Part shown: positions 34,375 through 37,643 of the stretch, piece by piece
How the letters are laid out: every line of letters starts with the position of its first letter
How positions within the stretch are numbered: position 1 is the first letter of the stretch
Assembly: GCA_022564295.1 (NCBI GenBank)
Contig: JADFLR010000029.1
Location: 1 to 37,643 of the forward strand
Direction of reading: 5' to 3'
Source of the DNA: Bacteroidota bacterium
GTDB taxonomy: Bacteria; Bacteroidota; Ignavibacteria; Ignavibacteriales; Ignavibacteriaceae
DNA: 37,643 nt
The notes under the pieces: model-generated
What the model saw: the letters and a program-made list of their open reading frames with translations, nothing else
Told to the model about the DNA's origin: nothing
The model's database searches: none
Made by a program: the position numbers and the translations under genes

Positions 34375-36801
34375 TTACTTCATCAAAAGCATCTTCTTTG
34401 TTGAAATAAAGTTATTCACCCTCAACTGATAAATATATATCCCGCTCGCCAAATTACCTGCATCAAAGTCAATCTCATATCTTCCCTCATCTCTGTATTC
34501 TTCAACTAACGTTGTTACTTCTTTACCAAGCATATCATATACCTTTAGTGATACATTCCCTCTCTCAGGTATCTGGTAAACTATCTTTGTTGATGGATTA
34601 AATGGATTTGGGTAATTATCAAATAACTCATATGTGGTTACCTCAATATTAGTACCCTTACCAGTCTTGAATACAATAGATCCTTCAGGCACTATTCCTG
34701 CAGCTATCGTCTGTTGATTGTTTACACTCTCAGCTAAATCCTTTGCCAGCTCATCATTTGTATCATCTCCATCTATTATCAACTCAGATACATACTGAAC
34801 TACATCACCGACGTCTCTTCCATCATCTGTAACTACAGTGTATTGCCCTATTTTGTTTGATACCATATTGAGTATAAGAGCGGACAAATGTTGCTTGGCT
34901 CTGTCTGCCATAGGATGATTACCTTTAAGACTTAGTATGGCTTGCCAGTCTTCAAGTGTGGTTAGATCGGTGAAGATATCATAGTATAAATTGTAATGCT
35001 CCTGAACTAAAGCAATATAGTCTAGTAAATCTTGTTCACTCTCTTGAGCGTTACCTCTGTTCCCAACATACACATCAAATTGATGTTTCCAATACCCCTT
35101 ACTTCTAGCCTGGTTAATTACTACTACTTCTGTAAGGTTAAAGTCAACTATGCTGGTTTCACTTGCAACAACAGTTGTAGTCTTTGGATTTCCATCCGAT
35201 GCATAGCCAAGTGGCTCCACTATCATTACCTGATAATCTCCTTCCGGGATGTCAACAAATGAATATTCTCCAGTTGAATCTGTATAAACGTCATCAAAAC
35301 CATCTACTGGTAATCCTAATGTATCTAAAAGTTTTACTAATACGTTTTCTAACCCTGAGCTATTTACTGAAATTGTGCCTGAAATTTGACCATACGTAGG
35401 TTCTGTAATGATTAATATCTGATTTATCGAGGGATTATTAATTTTTTGTATGATGCCACTAGGCCATTCAATTTCTATGTAATCGATGGCAATATTATCT
35501 CCTATGCCGAAATGCACAGGAGTAACATCCTGTGAATAGTGAGTTGTTTGCAGGCCCATTACTCGGTAAAATGATAAAGAGCCTATTACAATTTTTAATT
35601 TTGCACCTATTCCATATCTATTGCTAACTGTTCCTATTAATTTAACTTCTAACCAATTATAATCAGTTCCATTATTAAGGTAGAGAGGATCGGTCCCTTC
35701 AGAATTCGCAATATAAAGATCAAGGTCACCATCATTATCAATATCTCCGAATGCTATTTTATGTCCGGCACCTGAATCACCTGTACCAGTAATTCCTGTA
35801 ATATCTGTAAAAGTATTATTTCCATTATTGATAAACAGACTATTCTGTCGTTTGTAATTAGAATTATATATATCTAAATATCCGTCGTTGTTGATATCTG
35901 CAAATCCTGCACTTCTCGTTTCAAATGCACCTGATCCTGAAGATATTTGAACGAACTGATTATTATTATCATTTCTGAATAATTGGTTGTACCCTTTTAA
36001 ACTAATATATAGATCAGGATCTCCATCGTTATCAATGTCTCCAAAATCTATATCAGCATAGGCATTTAATTGCGTTGGTAGTCCACTGGAATTAGTTATA
36101 TCAATAAATGATAAATCACCTTCATTTCTATAAAATTTTATAATAGTATTATGTTTTAACATTATTAAATCAAGATCACCATCCATATCTGTATCAGAGA
36201 GATATGGTATAGAAGTATTGTCACCAATTAAATCAATGCCGGTTGTCTGTGTAATATCAGTAAATGTATTATCACCATTATTTAAATACACAAAACCCGC
36301 AGAAATAATATCCAACCATCCGTCTAAGTTTAGATCACCCCATATAGCAACAAAACCCAAAAAAATATTAGGGAAAGCATCTTCAGAAATATCTGTAAAA
36401 TGTAGATTTCCATCATTTCTATATAATCTGGTCCTAAATCCGATTTCATTATGCCCTGTCAATAAAATATCTAGATATCCATCATTGTTAAAATCACCAA
36501 ATGAGATGTTAGCATGTTGTTCTGGATCAATTCCGGCACTTGTCCTTATTTCTGAAAAAGTCAAATTGCCATTATTTAAAAACAAACGATCAGCCCCATT
36601 TGTTGTGGCAACATGCAGGTCAACGAACCCATCATTATTAATATCACCGAATGCTGCCCCATTACTATACGGAAAATGGCTCCCGGCAGTACCGGAACTA
36701 TTTCTGATGTCTGTAAAGGTTGGTATTTCACTTTGTGGATAAAATTTCCCAGTTAATATGAATAATACCAAAAGAGTAAAAACGAAACAGACTTTTTTCA
36801 T
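34375..36801 (-). CDS. Secreted FG-GAP/VCBS repeat protein with ASPIC/UnbV, prealbumin-like and T9SS domains
   Basis: This 808-residue protein has a signal peptide (1-22). About seven calcium-binding FG-GAP/VCBS repeats follow (FGDINNDGFVDLHVA, WGDLNLDGWLDII and so on, residues 40-365), likely a propeller. Next are an ASPIC/UnbV domain (about 379-460), a prealbumin-like or CarboxypepD_reg domain (about 470-555, ISGTISVNSSGLENVLVKL), an unnamed 155-residue segment opening RSKGYWKHQFDVYVGNRG, and a sorting domain (from 725, LFDNYPNPFNPST, ending KKMLLMK). The unnamed segment is almost identical to that of the next gene upstream. An excellent ribosome site (AGGAGGA) precedes the ATG. I infer a surface or adhesion role; no enzyme activity is evident. 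Confidence 0.85.
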   Translation of the reverse strand: MKKVCFVFTLLVLFILTGKFYPQSEIPTFTDIRNSSGTAGSHFPYSNGAAFGDINNDGFVDLHVATTNGADRLFLNNGNLTFSEIRTSAGIDPEQHANISFGDFNNDGYLDILLTGHNEIGFRTRLYRNDGNLHFTDISEDAFPNIFLGFVAIWGDLNLDGWLDIISAGFVYLNNGDNTFTDITQTTGIDLIGDNTSIPYLSDTDMDGDLDLIMLKHNTIIKFYRNEGDLSFIDITNSSGLPTQLNAYADIDFGDIDNDGDPDLYISLKGYNQLFRNDNNNQFVQISSGSGAFETRSAGFADINNDGYLDIYNSNYKRQNSLFINNGNNTFTDITGITGTGDSGAGHKIAFGDIDNDGDLDLYIANSEGTDPLYLNNGTDYNWLEVKLIGTVSNRYGIGAKLKIVIGSLSFYRVMGLQTTHYSQDVTPVHFGIGDNIAIDYIEIEWPSGIIQKINNPSINQILIITEPTYGQISGTISVNSSGLENVLVKLLDTLGLPVDGFDDVYTDSTGEYSFVDIPEGDYQVMIVEPLGYASDGNPKTTTVVASETSIVDFNLTEVVVINQARSKGYWKHQFDVYVGNRGNAQESEQDLLDYIALVQEHYNLYYDIFTDLTTLEDWQAILSLKGNHPMADRAKQHLSALILNMVSNKIGQYTVVTDDGRDVGDVVQYVSELIIDGDDTNDELAKDLAESVNNQQTIAAGIVPEGSIVFKTGKGTNIEVTTYELFDNYPNPFNPSTKIVYQIPERGNVSLKVYDMLGKEVTTLVEEYRDEGRYEIDFDAGNLASGIYIYQLRVNNFISTKKMLLMK

Positions 36802-36844
36802 ATCATCCTCCTAAAAATGTTAAAGTTTAAAGATTTAATTATAA

Positions 36845-36862
36845 AGGGAGCTTTCGCTCCCT
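36845..36862 (-). terminator. GAAA-loop hairpin after the partial T9SS gene
   Basis: Agggagc pairs with gctccct around a GAAA tetraloop in the minus transcript, 5 nt after the stop of the partial gene. Only a weak TTTATAATT tract follows, so termination is plausible but not certain. Confidence 0.6.
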
Positions 36863-36867
36863 GTAAA

Positions 36868-37643
36868 TTATTTCATCAATATCATCTTCTTCGTATCCAC
36901 GAATTCATTAACCCTAAGCTGGTATATATATACACCACTTGATAAAGTAGAAGCATCAAATGTTATTTCATATCTTCCTTCTTCTTTTCTCTCATTAACA
37001 AGTGTTGCCACCTCATTACCAAGTACATCATACACATTAAGTGTAACGAATCCAGCATTCGGTATTTGATATTTTATTGTTGTAGCAGGATTAAATGGAT
37101 TTGGGTAATTATCAAATAACTTATATGTAAGCACTTCACCAGATAGTAAGCCCTGCTTGAATACAATTGTTCCTTCCGGCACTATTCCAGTAGCAATTGT
37201 TTGTTGGTTATTCACACTCTCAGCTAAATCCTTTGCCAACTCATCATTTGTATCATCTCCATCTATTATCAACTCCGATACATACTGAACTACATCACCG
37301 ACGTCTCTTCCATCATCTGTAACTACAGTGTATTGCCCTATTTTGTTTGATACCATATTGAGTATAAGAGCAGACAAATGTTGCTTTGCTCTATCTGCCA
37401 TAGGATGATTACCTTTAAGACTTAGTATGGCTTGCCAGTCTTCAAGTGTGGTTAGATCGGTGAAGATATCATAGTGTAAATTGTAATGCTCTTGGACTAA
37501 AGTTATATAATCATTCAAATCTTGTTCACTCTCTTGAGCGTTACCTCTGTTCCCAACATACACATCAAATTGATGTTTCCAATACCCCTTACTTCTAGCC
37601 TGGTTAATTACTACTACTTCTGTAAGGTTAAAGTCAACTATGC
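36868..37643 (-). CDS. T9SS protein, 3' part only (runs off the window)
   Basis: The gene is cut by the right edge. The frame stays open through 37643; the internal Met at 37563 is not a believable start, because the upstream sequence still encodes the RSKGYWKHQFDVY part. What is visible is the unnamed 155-residue segment and then a sorting domain (LFDNYPNPFNPAT, ending KKMILMK). The segment is about 96% identical in DNA to 34771-35153 by my count and has no indels, whereas the sorting domains of the two genes differ more. This indicates a recent duplication or gene conversion of the middle part. The N-terminal domains cannot be seen. Confidence 0.85.
   Translation of the reverse strand, partial: IVDFNLTEVVVINQARSKGYWKHQFDVYVGNRGNAQESEQDLNDYITLVQEHYNLHYDIFTDLTTLEDWQAILSLKGNHPMADRAKQHLSALILNMVSNKIGQYTVVTDDGRDVGDVVQYVSELIIDGDDTNDELAKDLAESVNNQQTIATGIVPEGTIVFKQGLLSGEVLTYKLFDNYPNPFNPATTIKYQIPNAGFVTLNVYDVLGNEVATLVNERKEEGRYEITFDASTLSSGVYIYQLRVNEFVDTKKMILMK

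Noticed and set aside
36218..36742. Plus-strand 174-codon open frame
   Set aside because: Antisense to the FG-GAP repeats of the gene at 34375-36801, with low-complexity translation.
37486..37563. Complete 231-residue gene starting at the Met at 37563
   Set aside because: The frame remains open to the window edge and continues to match the neighbouring gene, so this Met is internal.
1..37643. tRNA or rRNA genes
   Set aside because: I saw no cloverleaf with TPsiC-type arm and no rRNA-like segments in any intergenic gap.

Overview
ORGANISM. The window is AT-rich and every supported gene lies on the minus strand. Six open proteins end in a type IX secretion (T9SS) C-terminal sorting domain built around NYPNPFNP. 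With a PorV-like barrel and a SusC-like receptor that has no SusD partner, this points to the Bacteroidota/Chlorobiota side, most likely an Ignavibacteria-type bacterium. That assignment is inference from protein style. LAYOUT, in transcription order (right to left). (1) 37643-30276: a block of T9SS-exported surface proteins. It holds a gene cut by the window edge, its neighbour that shares a near-identical segment, a startless remnant of a sorting domain, a two-module protein and a 14-repeat YCF48/BNR-like protein. (2) 29942-27291: galactokinase, a decayed galE-like start and a zinc-dependent dehydrogenase. (3) 26935-25916: a LacI regulator with a sigma70-type promoter, a perfect palindromic operator over its transcription start and a second operator 146 bp upstream. 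(4) 25597-24122: a secreted two-module, probably glycan-binding T9SS protein, closed by a strong intrinsic terminator. (5) 24000-1864: a run of 13 genes with gaps of 37 nt or less, read as one operon of about 22 kb. It encodes a TonB-dependent receptor, a 1094-residue exported protein, a PorV-like barrel, a SurA-like prolyl isomerase, a solute-binding lipoprotein, two ABC permeases, a GH130 enzyme, a helical-barrel lipoprotein, a second longer GH130, a GH2 beta-mannosidase, a large secreted helical-barrel/LamG T9SS protein and the ABC ATPase. (6) 1-1800: a REP-associated tyrosine transposase (RAYT) inside an array of short palindromes, with two related repeat units flanking the gene. HOW IT WORKS TOGETHER (inference). 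The locus looks like a complete beta-mannoside uptake and breakdown system. Surface proteins bind and trim the glycan, the receptor cassette passes oligosaccharides through the outer membrane, the ABC importer carries them inward, and the two GH130 phosphorylases and GH2 mannosidase yield mannose-1-phosphate and mannose. It pairs a SusC-type receptor with an ABC importer and has no SusD; the 1094-residue protein, the PorV-like barrel and the isomerase occupy the place SusD would have. Short palindromic elements recur throughout and have entered the 3' coding ends of several T9SS genes.
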